The notes below the pieces were generated by a model. The model was not told where the DNA came from. It saw nothing but the letters and a program-made list of their open reading frames with translations, and made no database searches. Source: Devosia enhydra (GTDB taxonomy: Bacteria > Pseudomonadota > Alphaproteobacteria > Rhizobiales > Devosiaceae). From it: DNA of 64,000 nucleotides. The position numbers and the translations under genes were made by a program. Location of the stretch: the NCBI RefSeq assembly GCF_900119845.1, contig NZ_FPKU01000001.1, forward strand, positions 1,707,528 to 1,771,527, in the 5' to 3' direction. Of the stretch, positions 27,010-34,730 are shown in pieces. Numbering within the stretch: position 1 is the stretch's first letter; each line of letters begins with the position of its first letter.

Positions 27010-27125
27010 TGGCCACGCTCCCGCGCTATTGTGCCGGCAACGGGCAGATCCGCGCAGATGCGCCGCCCGCCGCAAAACCGCTGGGAGGCGGAAAGGGCCG
27101 GCCCTCGAAGGCCGGCCTTTTTGTT
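27010..27125 (+). ncRNA. Candidate CtrA-driven small RNA
   Basis: A stretch of about 115 bases lies between a perfect CtrA box and a Rho-independent terminator, with no credible protein. A transcript activated at the CtrA box would start near 27010 and end at the terminator, well before the PRC-barrel gene at 27339. The 5' boundary is inferred from usual CtrA-box-to-start spacing. A TATTGT motif at 27026-27031 could be a -10 element for a slightly later start. The alternative is that the terminator merely ends the flhA transcript and the box is inactive. Confidence 0.4.
27093..27125 (+). terminator. Rho-independent terminator before the PRC-barrel gene
   Basis: AAGGGCCGGCC pairs with GGCCGGCCTT across a short CTCGAA loop and is followed by a run of T to 27124. 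It would end flhA transcripts and the candidate small RNA. Confidence 0.85.
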
Positions 27126-27338
27126 TGCCGTAACAGCGGCCTCGCCGCGCCCGGTTCCCGTCCTGAGCAAAAAATTCTCTCAATGCCGGCACACGCGAAT
27201 GTGCCTTTTCGCTCACGCGATCGGGAACGTCTCCAAAGAACGCGCGTTCACTGGTCATCGAGGCCGTGCTGCCCGTCACCGGCAAGCGTTGGGCAACACG
27301 GCCCTGTTCATCACAGCGACGAACCATTGGAGACTACA

Positions 27339-28352
27339 ATGATCCGCATGCTTCTGACCACTACCGCGCTGACCGCAATGCTGTCGGGCGCGGCTCTGGC
27401 CCAGACCACTCCCGCCAACACCATGGAAGCGCCTGCCAACGCCATGACCACGACGGCTGCCCCGGCCGATCGTCCGATGGTCGATATCGCCACGGGCTAC
27501 ACCTATGCCGACAGCGACAACCTCGCTTCGCGCATCATCGGTTCGCCCGTCTACTCCGGTCCGGCCGATGACGCCGAGCAGATCGGCGATATCACCGACC
27601 TCGTCCTCGACATGAATGGCGACGTGAACGCCGTGATCATCGGCGTCGGCGGCTTCCTCGGCATCGGCCAGAAGCAGGTTGCGGTCGATTTCGGCGCCCT
27701 CGAGATGGTAATCGCCGCCGACCAGACCGAACGCTTCGTCGTTCCCACCACCCGCGAGGCCCTCGAGGCCGCTCCGGAATTCGAGTGGGTTGAAGATGAC
27801 GTCGTCCCTGCCGGCGACGCAACGGCCCCTGTTGCTCCCGGCGCTCCGATGACCACGGCTCCGGCCGCCCCGGTCACGGCACCGGCAGCTCCCATGACCC
27901 CGGCCCCGGCTCCGATGGCTCCGGCCGCCACCCCGGCTCCCGCCCCGATGGCTCCGGCCAATAACACCATGGCTCCCGCCAACACCACGAGCGAAGTCGC
28001 TCCGCTCGACCGCTCGACCCTGACCGAGTTCGACGAGTTGACCCTTACCGCCGATGAACTCGAAGGCACGGCCGTCTATGGCCCGGGCGACGAGCGCGTG
28101 GGCACCATCTCCGACGTCGTGCTGAGCGAGAGCGGCGAAGTCGATGCCGTGATCGTCGATGTCGGCGGCTTCCTCGGGATTGGCGCCAAGCCGGTTGCGA
28201 TCGGCTTTGACGACCTAAACTTCCAGGTCGATGCCAACAACAACCGCTACCTGCTGACCGAGTGGACTGCCGAGCAGCTCGAGGCCCAGCCCGAGTTTGA
28301 CGAAGACACCTATGCCGCCGAGCGCGACAGCCAGCGTCTCGTGCGCATGTAA
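27339..28352 (+). CDS. Exported protein with two PRC-barrel domains
   Basis: A protein of 337 residues. The ATG at 27339 has GGAG six bases upstream and opens a signal peptide cleaved near ALA-QT at residue 21. Two PRC-barrel domains, at about 60-140 and 240-320, share the same core (DLVLDMNGDVNAVIIGVGGFLG and DVVLSESGEVDAVIVDVGGFLG), showing an internal duplication. They are joined by a proline/alanine/methionine-rich linker at about 155-225. PRC-barrel exported proteins are common in Hyphomicrobiales, often linked to stress or envelope, without a defined biochemical role. A strong bidirectional terminator follows. Confidence 0.88.
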   Translation: MIRMLLTTTALTAMLSGAALAQTTPANTMEAPANAMTTTAAPADRPMVDIATGYTYADSDNLASRIIGSPVYSGPADDAEQIGDITDLVLDMNGDVNAVIIGVGGFLGIGQKQVAVDFGALEMVIAADQTERFVVPTTREALEAAPEFEWVEDDVVPAGDATAPVAPGAPMTTAPAAPVTAPAAPMTPAPAPMAPAATPAPAPMAPANNTMAPANTTSEVAPLDRSTLTEFDELTLTADELEGTAVYGPGDERVGTISDVVLSESGEVDAVIVDVGGFLGIGAKPVAIGFDDLNFQVDANNNRYLLTEWTAEQLEAQPEFDEDTYAAERDSQRLVRM

Positions 28353-28414
28353 TCGAACCGATGAGCCCGTCCCTGGTCCTGAGGATCAGGGGCAGGCGAC
28401 CCGGTTCACACATG

Positions 28415-28442
28415 AAAAGGCCCGCTCATGCGGGCCTTTTTG
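28415..28442. terminator. Bidirectional terminator between PRC-barrel gene and fliJ
   Basis: AAAAGGCCCGC at 28415-28425, loop TCAT, GCGGGCCTTTTT at 28430-28441. It has T runs on both strands and sits between two convergent genes, so it can end both transcripts. Confidence 0.88.
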
Positions 28443-28458
28443 TTGTCTGCGATCGGGG

Positions 28459-28866
28459 TCAGCGCCGGCGGCGCCGGCCCATCTCGTCATATTCGGCCTG
28501 CTCGATGCGGGCCTCCGCCATGCCCTCGCGATCCTGCTCGCGCTGGTCGAGCAGTTCGACCTTCTTGAGGTCCTCGACCGCCTCGGCCATCGCGTCCTGC
28601 GCGGCTTCGAGCTTCACCCTCATGTCGTTGGCCGACGCCAGCAGGTTGTCCCTGCGCATCATCGCCGCCTTGGCGAAGGTGGAATAGGCGAAATGGGCAA
28701 TGTCCGAGATGCCCGTCTTCTGCTGCTCGATCTCGATCTGCTGGTCGAGTTCGGCCGCCATGCGTTCGAAATCGGCGACCATCATTTCGATCTGCGCCAC
28801 CTGCCGGCGTTTCTCATCGACCTGGAACTTCTTGAGTCGAATGAGACTATCGCTGCGCGATTTCAC
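28459..28866 (-). CDS. fliJ: Flagellar export chaperone FliJ
   Basis: A coiled-coil protein of 135 residues, the stalk-like partner of the FliI ATPase. It starts at a GTG with AAGGAG eight bases upstream. The pattern is that of alphaproteobacterial FliJ: SLIRLKKFQVDEKRRQVAQIE at the N-terminus, a long central helix, and a charged, arginine-rich C-terminus (GRRRRR). It directly follows fliI on the minus strand, which strongly supports the call. Confidence 0.93.
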   Translation of the reverse strand: MKSRSDSLIRLKKFQVDEKRRQVAQIEMMVADFERMAAELDQQIEIEQQKTGISDIAHFAYSTFAKAAMMRRDNLLASANDMRVKLEAAQDAMAEAVEDLKKVELLDQREQDREGMAEARIEQAEYDEMGRRRRR

Positions 28867-28886
28867 GACCTGTACTCCTTACACCA

Positions 28887-30221
28887 TCAAGTCAAACCCG
28901 CCGCGCCGCCAGCCCCCACGATATCCGAAAGCCTCCCATAGCCCTCGGCGATCGTGGTCTTCTCCGCCCGCCCCTGCCCCAGAAAGGCCTCGAAGGCAGG
29001 GTGGAGTGCGATGGCACGGTCCACCATTGGATCTGACCCTTTCCGGTAAGCCCCCAGCCGGATCAGTTCCTCCATGTCGGCGTAAACCGACATCATCTCG
29101 CGCGCCCTGCCCAGTACCGGCCGTATTGCCTCCGGCACGCAGCCGGGCATGGTTCGCGAAATCGAGCGCAGGATATTGACGGCCGGGTAGCGACCCCGTT
29201 CGGCAATGCCGCGTTCCATCACGATATGCCCGTCGAGAATGCCGCGCACGGCATCGGCGATGGGCTCGTTGTGGTCATCACCTTCGACCAAAACGGTAAA
29301 GAGTCCGGTAATGGAACCGCTAGAAGGCAGGCCTGGACCGGCCCTTTCCAATAATTGTGGCAATTCTGAGAAAACCGTGGGTGGATAACCCTTGGCCGTC
29401 GGCGGCTCGCCCACCGCCAGCCCGATCTCGCGCTGCGCCTGCGCGAAGCGAGTGAGGCTGTCCATCATCAAGAGCACGCGCTGCCCCGCATCGCGGAAAT
29501 GCTCGGCCACCGCCAGGCTGAGATAGGCGGCCTGCCGCCGCATCAGTGCTGCCTCGTCGGAGGTCGCCACCACCACCACTGCGCGGGCCAGCCCCTCCTC
29601 GCCCAGATAATCGGTGATGAACTCCTGCACCTCACGGCCGCGCTCGCCGATGAGCCCGATCACCGCCACATCCACCTCGGCATTGGTGGCCAGCATGCTC
29701 ATGAGCACCGATTTGCCGACGCCGGAGCCGGCAAAGATCCCCATGCGCTGCCCGTCGCAGATCGTCGTGAAGGTGTTGAGCGCCCGCACCCCCATATCGA
29801 GCGGTGCGCCGACGCGGGCCCGGCCATGGGCGGCCAGCGGCGCCTGCTTCAGCGGATGGGCGGCCGCTCCGTCAGGCAGCGGCCCCTTGCCATCGATGGG
29901 GCGTCCGCCGGCATCCACCACCCGGCCCAGCCAGGCCGCACAGGGTCGCACCACCGCTTCATGGGCGCGGAATACGGCACGGCACCCCAGCCTGATACCC
30001 GTCAACGGTCCGAAGGGCAGGCAGAGCGCGCGGCCATCGCGAAACCCCGCGATTTCGCATTCCAGTAGCCCGCCGCCCACGCGATCGATCATCACGCGCG
30101 CGCCGATGGCCATAGCGGTTTCGGGGCCGCTGATCTCGACCAGAAGCCCCTGAACGCCGGTGACCCGGCCGAAACTGGCGGTTTCGGGCACGCGTTCGAT
30201 CGCTTCGATCAGCCTGCGCAT
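28887..30221 (-). CDS. fliI: Flagellar export ATPase FliI
   Basis: An ATPase of 444 residues, related to the F1 beta subunit, that drives flagellar type III export. The Walker A loop is GSGVGKS at about 165-171 and Walker B ends [20 protein letters not shown] at about 250-265. The [19 protein letters not shown] segment and the C-terminal [12 protein letters not shown] region are typical. It starts at the ATG at 30221. It is divergent from ctrA, with a CtrA-like box 35 bases upstream on its own strand. Confidence 0.97.
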   Translation of the reverse strand: MRRLIEAIERVPETASFGRVTGVQGLLVEISGPETAMAIGARVMIDRVGGGLLECEIAGFRDGRALCLPFGPLTGIRLGCRAVFRAHEAVVRPCAAWLGRVVDAGGRPIDGKGPLPDGAAAHPLKQAPLAAHGRARVGAPLDMGVRALNTFTTICDGQRMGIFAGSGVGKSVLMSMLATNAEVDVAVIGLIGERGREVQEFITDYLGEEGLARAVVVVATSDEAALMRRQAAYLSLAVAEHFRDAGQRVLLMMDSLTRFAQAQREIGLAVGEPPTAKGYPPTVFSELPQLLERAGPGLPSSGSITGLFTVLVEGDDHNEPIADAVRGILDGHIVMERGIAERGRYPAVNILRSISRTMPGCVPEAIRPVLGRAREMMSVYADMEELIRLGAYRKGSDPMVDRAIALHPAFEAFLGQGRAEKTTIAEGYGRLSDIVGAGGAAGLT

Positions 30222-30254
30222 GGCTTTTGCCCCTTCGAATCGGTTCGGGGCAGG

Positions 30255-30269
30255 CTAACTGATCGTTAA
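30255..30269 (-). promoter_or_regulatory. CtrA-like box upstream of fliI
   Basis: On the minus strand this reads TTAA (30269-30266), seven bases, TTAG (30258-30255), one mismatch from TTAA-N7-TTAA. It lies 34 to 48 bases before the fliI start, the expected place for CtrA activation of an early flagellar gene. Confidence 0.6.
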
Positions 30270-30357
30270 TGAAAATGCGTTAACCATGGAGGTCAAGGTC
30301 CGCCCGTCATTTCTGTCTCAGCGCCGGCCAAATCCCGACACAATTTCCGCAAAGCGC

Positions 30358-30522
30358 GAGTCACGAGAGTCGCTTGAAGGGCTTTCTTAAAGCTTTGCAT
30401 TAAGAAATTTTCACTATAATTTTCGTTAAATTCCAATGGTTTAGCTAAGTTTTCCCCAAGGGGGATGGCGCCTTGCCCAAGCGGATTAAACTTTGTTAAC
30501 TAGTTGGGCTTAGGTTTGAGTC
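30358..30522 (+). promoter_or_regulatory. ctrA upstream region with three GANTC sites and TTAA-rich elements
   Basis: Three GAGTC sequences, matching the CcrM methylation site GANTC, are at 30358-30362, 30367-30371 and 30518-30522. Between them are several TTAA elements; the best pair, TTAA-N6-TTAAC at 30485-30499, is one base short of the CtrA spacing. In Caulobacter the ctrA promoter is controlled by methylation of a GANTC site and by CtrA itself. Start sites cannot be fixed from sequence. Confidence 0.5.
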
Positions 30523-30606
30523 ATATCCAGTAGGGTTTGGTAAAGGATGATGGTGCCAAGGCGCCACATCCAGTTCCAGTTAGGAACGGATTTTTAGGGG
30601 AACGGC

Positions 30607-31314
30607 ATGCGTGTGCTCCTGATCGAGGACGATAGCGCTACGGCGCAGAGCATCGAGTTGATGCTCAAGTCGGAAAGCTTCAACGTGTATACCACCGACC
30701 TCGGCGAGGAAGGTGTGGATCTGGGCAAGCTGTATGATTACGACATCATCCTGCTTGACCTCAACCTGCCGGACATGTCCGGCTATGAGGTGTTGCGCAC
30801 CCTGCGCGTCGCCAAGGTGCAGACCCCCATCCTGATCCTCTCCGGCCTCGCCGGCATCGAGGACAAGGTGCGCGGCCTCGGCTTTGGTGCCGACGACTAC
30901 ATGACCAAGCCGTTCCACAAGGACGAGCTGGTCGCCCGCATCCATGCCATCGTGCGCCGCTCCAAGGGCCATGCCCAGTCGGTCATCTCGACCGGCGAGC
31001 TCACCGTCAACCTCGATACCAAGACCGTCGAGGTCATCGGGCAGCGCGTGCATCTGACCGGCAAGGAATACCAGATGCTGGAGCTCTTATCGCTCCGCAA
31101 GGGCACCACGCTGACCAAGGAGATGTTCCTCAACCATCTCTATGGCGGCATGGACGAGCCCGAACTCAAGATCATCGACGTGTTCATCTGCAAGCTGCGC
31201 AAGAAGCTGTCGGTGGCCACGGGTGGCAAGAACTACATCGAAACCGTCTGGGGTCGCGGCTACGTGCTGCGCGAGCCCGACGAGAACGACGTCTATTCCG
31301 AAAGCGTCGCCTGA
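30607..31314 (+). CDS. ctrA: Cell-cycle master regulator CtrA
   Basis: An OmpR-type response regulator of 235 residues. The receiver starts [11 protein letters not shown]; the phospho-acceptor is D51 in ILLDLNLPD, followed by the CtrA-typical [18 protein letters not shown] segment with the conserved lysine. The winged-helix output domain (about 125-230) carries the CtrA signature [23 protein letters not shown] and [25 protein letters not shown]. It controls flagellar, cell-division and envelope genes; CtrA-like boxes occur before several genes in this window. GGGG sits before the ATG. sciP and chpT, which act on CtrA, are also nearby. Confidence 0.98.
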   Translation: MRVLLIEDDSATAQSIELMLKSESFNVYTTDLGEEGVDLGKLYDYDIILLDLNLPDMSGYEVLRTLRVAKVQTPILILSGLAGIEDKVRGLGFGADDYMTKPFHKDELVARIHAIVRRSKGHAQSVISTGELTVNLDTKTVEVIGQRVHLTGKEYQMLELLSLRKGTTLTKEMFLNHLYGGMDEPELKIIDVFICKLRKKLSVATGGKNYIETVWGRGYVLREPDENDVYSESVA

Positions 31315-31350
31315 CGCTTTCGTACCAAACCGAAAGCACCAGACCATGCC

Positions 31351-31380
31351 AAACGCCCGGATCATGCCTCCGGGCGTTTT
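31351..31380. terminator. Bidirectional terminator between ctrA and nrsF
   Basis: AAACGCCCGG at 31351-31360 pairs with CCGGGCGTTT at 31370-31379 and ends in T on both strands. It separates the convergent ctrA and nrsF transcripts. Confidence 0.85.
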
Positions 31381-31406
31381 GCATTTCAGGGCCTTGATGT
31401 CGGCGC

Positions 31407-32048
31407 TCAGAAACGCGCGAAGATCCGGCCGAGCACCCCGCCCGCTGCCGCCAGCCCCGCAATCGCGATGCTGTACCAGAGCAGAACAAAAAACGGGGAA
31501 TCGTCGGTGCAGTGGGCCGCATAAAAGCTCGCCGCCATGGCCCCGGCGAGCACTCCGGCCACGACCCCGGCAAGACCAGGCCGCGTCGGCGCGCCCTGCC
31601 TCAGGCCGAAAATCAGCAGCAGCAGCGGCCCGATCCCGATCAGCGGAATGAAGGTGAGGCACACAAGGCTGTTGCTGCCAATCATCGCCGCCTGCCATTG
31701 GGGCGCCGGCAGCGTCATCGCCTCGCCCACGAGCATGGCCGCCAGCACCGCGCCGGGCACCAGCAGCGCCAGCCAGTGGCGGGCACATGCCGCCCCGGGC
31801 CGTCCCAGCCGATCAAAGAGGTAGAGCGCCGCTCCGGCCAGCGACAGTGTCAGCACGAACTTGGCGAGGAAGCGGATCGTCTCGGCCGCCGCCGCGATAT
31901 CGGCCCTCGGCCCGATGGTGGCAAAGAACACGGTCGCGGCCACACCGGCGGCGAGCACCACGAGTCCGGCCAGCCGAATGCCGAAACCGGGGCCGCGCCG
32001 TCCCGCATCGCCTGCGAGCCTCGCGATCATTGCACTGGTGTCGGTCAT
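31407..32048 (-). CDS. nrsF: NrsF-family (DUF1109) anti-sigmaF membrane protein
   Basis: An inner-membrane protein of 213 residues with about six hydrophobic segments, the first at 25-45. It matches the NrsF/DUF1109 family, which holds an ECF sigma factor inactive until metal stress. The two cysteines known to be needed for sensing in Caulobacter NrsF have counterparts in SLVCLTFIPL and AAHCTDDSP. Its start overlaps the stop of the upstream sigma gene (ATGA), the usual sigma/anti-sigma arrangement. Confidence 0.92.
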   Translation of the reverse strand: MTDTSAMIARLAGDAGRRGPGFGIRLAGLVVLAAGVAATVFFATIGPRADIAAAAETIRFLAKFVLTLSLAGAALYLFDRLGRPGAACARHWLALLVPGAVLAAMLVGEAMTLPAPQWQAAMIGSNSLVCLTFIPLIGIGPLLLLIFGLRQGAPTRPGLAGVVAGVLAGAMAASFYAAHCTDDSPFFVLLWYSIAIAGLAAAGGVLGRIFARF

Positions 32049-32590
32049 GATTTCAGTCCGAAGCGGGTTGCGATGGCGCCGAGCCCGCGGTGCAGGGCCA
32101 CTCTCACAGCGCCTTCCTTCATGTTGAGGTCCGCCGCGGCCTCGGAGATGCTGCGGCCATCGAGGCTGATGCGCTCGACCACCGCCCGCTGTCCGGCAGG
32201 CAGCAGGGCGAGCGCGCGGACGATCTCCTCCTCGCGCGCCCGCTCTGTCTCGGGCGCCTCGAGCACTTCGGCAAGCTCGGAAATGTCGATATCCACCCGC
32301 TTGCCCCGTCGCCGGTAGGCATCGATGATCTTGTAGCGCGCGATGGTCGCGACCCATGGGGTCACGCGATCGGCCTCGCGCCAGGTGTGGCGTTTGACGT
32401 GGATGGCCAACAGGGTTTCCTGCACGATATCCTCCGCATCCATGCCGGGCCCGGCGCCGAGCCTTCGGCGCGCCACGATGCGCACCAGAACGGCGGCCAA
32501 TGCCAGAAACGCGGCATAAGCCCGTTCGTCGCCGCGATTGGCCTGCATCAGCAAGGCGCGCAATTGCGCCTCGCGGTCCTCGCCCGTCAC
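32045..32590 (-). CDS. sigF: ECF sigma factor SigF, metal-stress type
   Basis: An extracytoplasmic-function sigma factor of 181 residues starting at GTG. Region 2 contains AEDIVQETLLAIHVKRHTW and PWVATIARYKIIDAYRR; region 4 contains LPAGQRAVVERISLDGRSISEAAADLNMKEGAVRVALHRG. With an nrsF-type gene behind it and the bufferin operon divergent, it matches the Caulobacter sigmaF group that responds to chromate, cadmium and copper. A sigmaF-type promoter motif is found just upstream on its own strand, indicating autoregulation. Confidence 0.93.
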   Translation of the reverse strand: MTGEDREAQLRALLMQANRGDERAYAAFLALAAVLVRIVARRRLGAGPGMDAEDIVQETLLAIHVKRHTWREADRVTPWVATIARYKIIDAYRRRGKRVDIDISELAEVLEAPETERAREEEIVRALALLPAGQRAVVERISLDGRSISEAAADLNMKEGAVRVALHRGLGAIATRFGLKS

Positions 32591-32608
32591 GCGTCATTCC
32601 CCCCTGAG

Positions 32609-32633
32609 TTCGGTCCCCAACGGCTTTTGTTAC
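32609..32633 (-). promoter_or_regulatory. SigmaF-type promoter upstream of sigF
   Basis: Read on the minus strand, GTAAC (32633-32629), 16 bases, CGAA (32612-32609). The Caulobacter sigmaF motif is GTAACC-N16-CGAA; the spacing here is one base shorter. The -10 lies 19 bases before the sigF start. Confidence 0.55.
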
Positions 32634-32682
32634 ACCCCAAGGCCGGCGGTGATGTGCTCACGATCTCGTGTTGCAGGGCCAT

Positions 32683-32708
32683 GTAACGAACCCCTCCTCC
32701 GCTGCGAA
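32683..32708 (+). promoter_or_regulatory. SigmaF-type promoter upstream of bufA
   Basis: GTAACG at 32683-32688, exactly 16 bases, CGAA at 32705-32708. This differs from the Caulobacter sigmaF consensus GTAACC-N16-CGAA at one base. It lies 50 bases before bufA, consistent with sigmaF control of the bufferin operon. Confidence 0.7.
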
Positions 32709-32758
32709 TGGCTCAGTACGGGCCGGTTGACGAGCCCGCCACCCAAGGGAGACTTCTG

Positions 32759-33046
32759 ATGAACACTGTTGCCAATATCGCCCTCGCTTCCGCTCTCGCC
32801 CTTGCCCTCGCCGGTGCCGCTGCGCCCGCTTCGGCCCAGAGCACCGAGAAGTGCTACGGCGTTTCGCTCGCCGGCCAGAATGATTGCGCCGCCGGCCCCG
32901 GCACCACCTGCGCCGGCACCTCCACCGTCGACTATCAGGGCAATGCGTGGAAGGCGGTCCCCGCCGGCACCTGCCTCACCATGGCGCTGCCCGATGGTCG
33001 CAACGGCGCGCTCGAAGCGCTCGACCGCGACCTCCCCGCTGCCTGA
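32759..33046 (+). CDS. bufA: Bufferin precursor BufA (DUF2282)
   Basis: A precursor of 95 residues with a signal peptide (about 1-27, ending PASAQ) and a mature part carrying the DUF2282 core: [40 protein letters not shown]. Four cysteines are present as in the ribosomally made, post-translationally modified copper-binding bufferins, in which BufB and BufC oxidise core cysteines. The ATG has AAGGGAG upstream. It is the first gene of bufA-bufB-bufC-doxX and follows a sigmaF-like promoter. A 9-bp hairpin lies between it and bufB. Confidence 0.93.
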   Translation: MNTVANIALASALALALAGAAAPASAQSTEKCYGVSLAGQNDCAAGPGTTCAGTSTVDYQGNAWKAVPAGTCLTMALPDGRNGALEALDRDLPAA

Positions 33047-33059
33047 TCCCGCCTCTGGT

Positions 33060-33081
33060 GGGGAGGGCTCCGGCCCTCCCC
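33060..33081 (+). promoter_or_regulatory. Intercistronic hairpin between bufA and bufB
   Basis: GGGGAGGGC at 33060-33068, loop TCCG, GCCCTCCCC at 33073-33081: a perfect 9-bp stem with a stable tetraloop and no T run. It may protect the bufA message from decay or reduce read-through, so that the small precursor is made in excess of its enzymes. Confidence 0.7.
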
Positions 33082-33117
33082 GTCCTGCCCCGCCTTCTGC
33101 CTTACGAGGAGATTGCC

Positions 33118-33978
33118 ATGATCGCGCCAGCCACCGCACTTCCGTCCCGCGCCGGTCTCGGCCTCAAGCCCGAGCATTATGCCGACATTCTCGGCACCCG
33201 CCCGGACATCGGCTTCTTCGAGGTGCATGCCGAAAACTACATGGGCGATGGCGGCCCGCCGCATCGTTATCTTTCAGCCATCCGCGAGGCCTATCCCCTC
33301 TCGATCCACGGCGTCGGCCTTTCGATCGGCGGCGAAGCCCCGCTCGATCGCGACCATCTCGATCGCCTGCGCCGCCTTGTCGATCGCTACACGCCGAACT
33401 CGTTTTCCGAGCATCTCGCCTGGTCCACCCATGATGGCAGCTTCCTCAACGATCTGCTGCCGGTCCCCTACACGCCGGAAACCCTTGCGCGGGTCAGCGA
33501 CCATGTCGCCCAGGTGCAGGATCATCTCGGTCGCCGGATGCTGCTCGAAAACCCCTCGACCTATGTGCTGTTCGCCGAATCCAGCATCGACGAGATCGAT
33601 TTTCTCGCGCGCATTGCCGATCGCACCGGCTGCGGGCTGCTGCTCGACGTCAACAACGTCATGGTCTCCACCGTCAATCACAGCCGCGATCCCTTCGCCT
33701 ATATCGATGCCTTTCCATTGCACCATGTGGGCGAGATCCACCTCGCCGGCTATGACGAAACCACCGATTCCGCCGGCCAGCGCCTCCTCATCGATGCCCA
33801 TGGCAGCCGCGTCCGCCCCGATGTCTTTGCGCTCTTCCAGCACCTGCTGAGCCGCACCGGGCCGATGCCCGTGCTGGTGGAATGGGACAATGACGTGCCC
33901 GATTTCGCCACCCTTGCCGATGAGGCCTGGCGCGTCGAGGCCGCGATGCAGCGCACGCCCTTTCGGCTCGCCTCATGA
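33118..33978 (+). CDS. bufB: Bufferin-modifying enzyme BufB (DUF692)
   Basis: A TIM-barrel, multinuclear iron-dependent oxidase of 286 residues. It has the DUF692 (MbnB/TglH-like) signatures: RAGLGLKPEHYADIL, FFEVHAENYMGDGGPPH, SIHGVGLSIGG, FSEHLAWS, LLENPSTYVLF, LLLDVNNVMVS and HLAGYDE, carrying the histidine and acidic metal ligands. It modifies cysteines of BufA to make copper-binding groups. The ATG at 33118 has AGGAG upstream; the long open frame before it reads through bufA in another frame. Its stop overlaps bufC by four bases. Confidence 0.95.
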   Translation: MIAPATALPSRAGLGLKPEHYADILGTRPDIGFFEVHAENYMGDGGPPHRYLSAIREAYPLSIHGVGLSIGGEAPLDRDHLDRLRRLVDRYTPNSFSEHLAWSTHDGSFLNDLLPVPYTPETLARVSDHVAQVQDHLGRRMLLENPSTYVLFAESSIDEIDFLARIADRTGCGLLLDVNNVMVSTVNHSRDPFAYIDAFPLHHVGEIHLAGYDETTDSAGQRLLIDAHGSRVRPDVFALFQHLLSRTGPMPVLVEWDNDVPDFATLADEAWRVEAAMQRTPFRLAS

Positions 33979-34730
33979 GCGCGCAACACGCCTTCGCCAG
34001 TGCGCTGGTGTCGCCAGACCTGCCGCCGCCTGCCGGGCTCACGACGCGCGGGGGCCCGGTCGATCCGCTGCGCTTCGCGGTCTATCGCAACACTGTGCAT
34101 GTGACGCTGGTGCGCGCGCTCGAAGCCCGCTTCCCCGTCACGCGCCGCGTCGTGGGTGCCGAGTTCTTTGCCGGCATGGCCCGCCTTCACGTGGGCCACT
34201 GCAAGCCTGGCTCGCCGCTTCTTGCGCGCTATGGCGATGACTTCCCCGCTTTCGTCGAGAGCTTTCCGCCCGCTGCCGGCCTGCCCTGGCTGCCCGATCT
34301 CATGGCGCTCGAATGCGCCTGGACGCAGAGCTACCACGCCGCTGAATCCTTGCCCCTGACCCTTCAGGATCTCGCCTGCTTTCCCACCGATCGGCTCCCG
34401 GACCTTGCCTTCGTCGCCCATCCCGCGACGCGGCTGATCGTGTCCGGCTGGCCCGTCGGCAGCATATGGTCGGCCCATCAGGTCGAACCGGTCGCCCCCA
34501 TTTCGGCGCGCGAGGCTGAAACCGTGCTCGTCACCCGCCCCGATGCCGATGTGACGCTGCGCGTGCTCCCCAGCGGAGACAAAGCTTTTGCCGACGCTCT
34601 CATCGCGGGGCGAACCATCGGCGCTGCCGCCACCGCTTCGCCGCCCGCCGACATCGGCGCCGCCCTCATTGGGCTCGTCACATCGGGCGCCTTCACGAGC
34701 GCCCATCTTGCCGAGGAGACATCATCATGA
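33975..34730 (+). CDS. bufC: Bufferin partner protein BufC (DUF2063)
   Basis: A protein of 251 residues with the N-terminal DUF2063 domain: PLRFAVYRNTVHVTLVRALEARFPVTRRVVGAEFF and LPWLPDLMALECAWTQSYHA are hallmark segments. In bufferin and related systems this protein binds the precursor and delivers it to the DUF692 enzyme. It overlaps bufB and doxX through ATGA junctions. Confidence 0.92.
   Translation: MSAQHAFASALVSPDLPPPAGLTTRGGPVDPLRFAVYRNTVHVTLVRALEARFPVTRRVVGAEFFAGMARLHVGHCKPGSPLLARYGDDFPAFVESFPPAAGLPWLPDLMALECAWTQSYHAAESLPLTLQDLACFPTDRLPDLAFVAHPATRLIVSGWPVGSIWSAHQVEPVAPISAREAETVLVTRPDADVTLRVLPSGDKAFADALIAGRTIGAAATASPPADIGAALIGLVTSGAFTSAHLAEETSS

Noticed and set aside
30485-30499. TTAA-N6-TTAAC before ctrA as a full CtrA box
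   Set aside because: The spacing is one base short of the N7 consensus; it is noted only as part of the ctrA upstream region.
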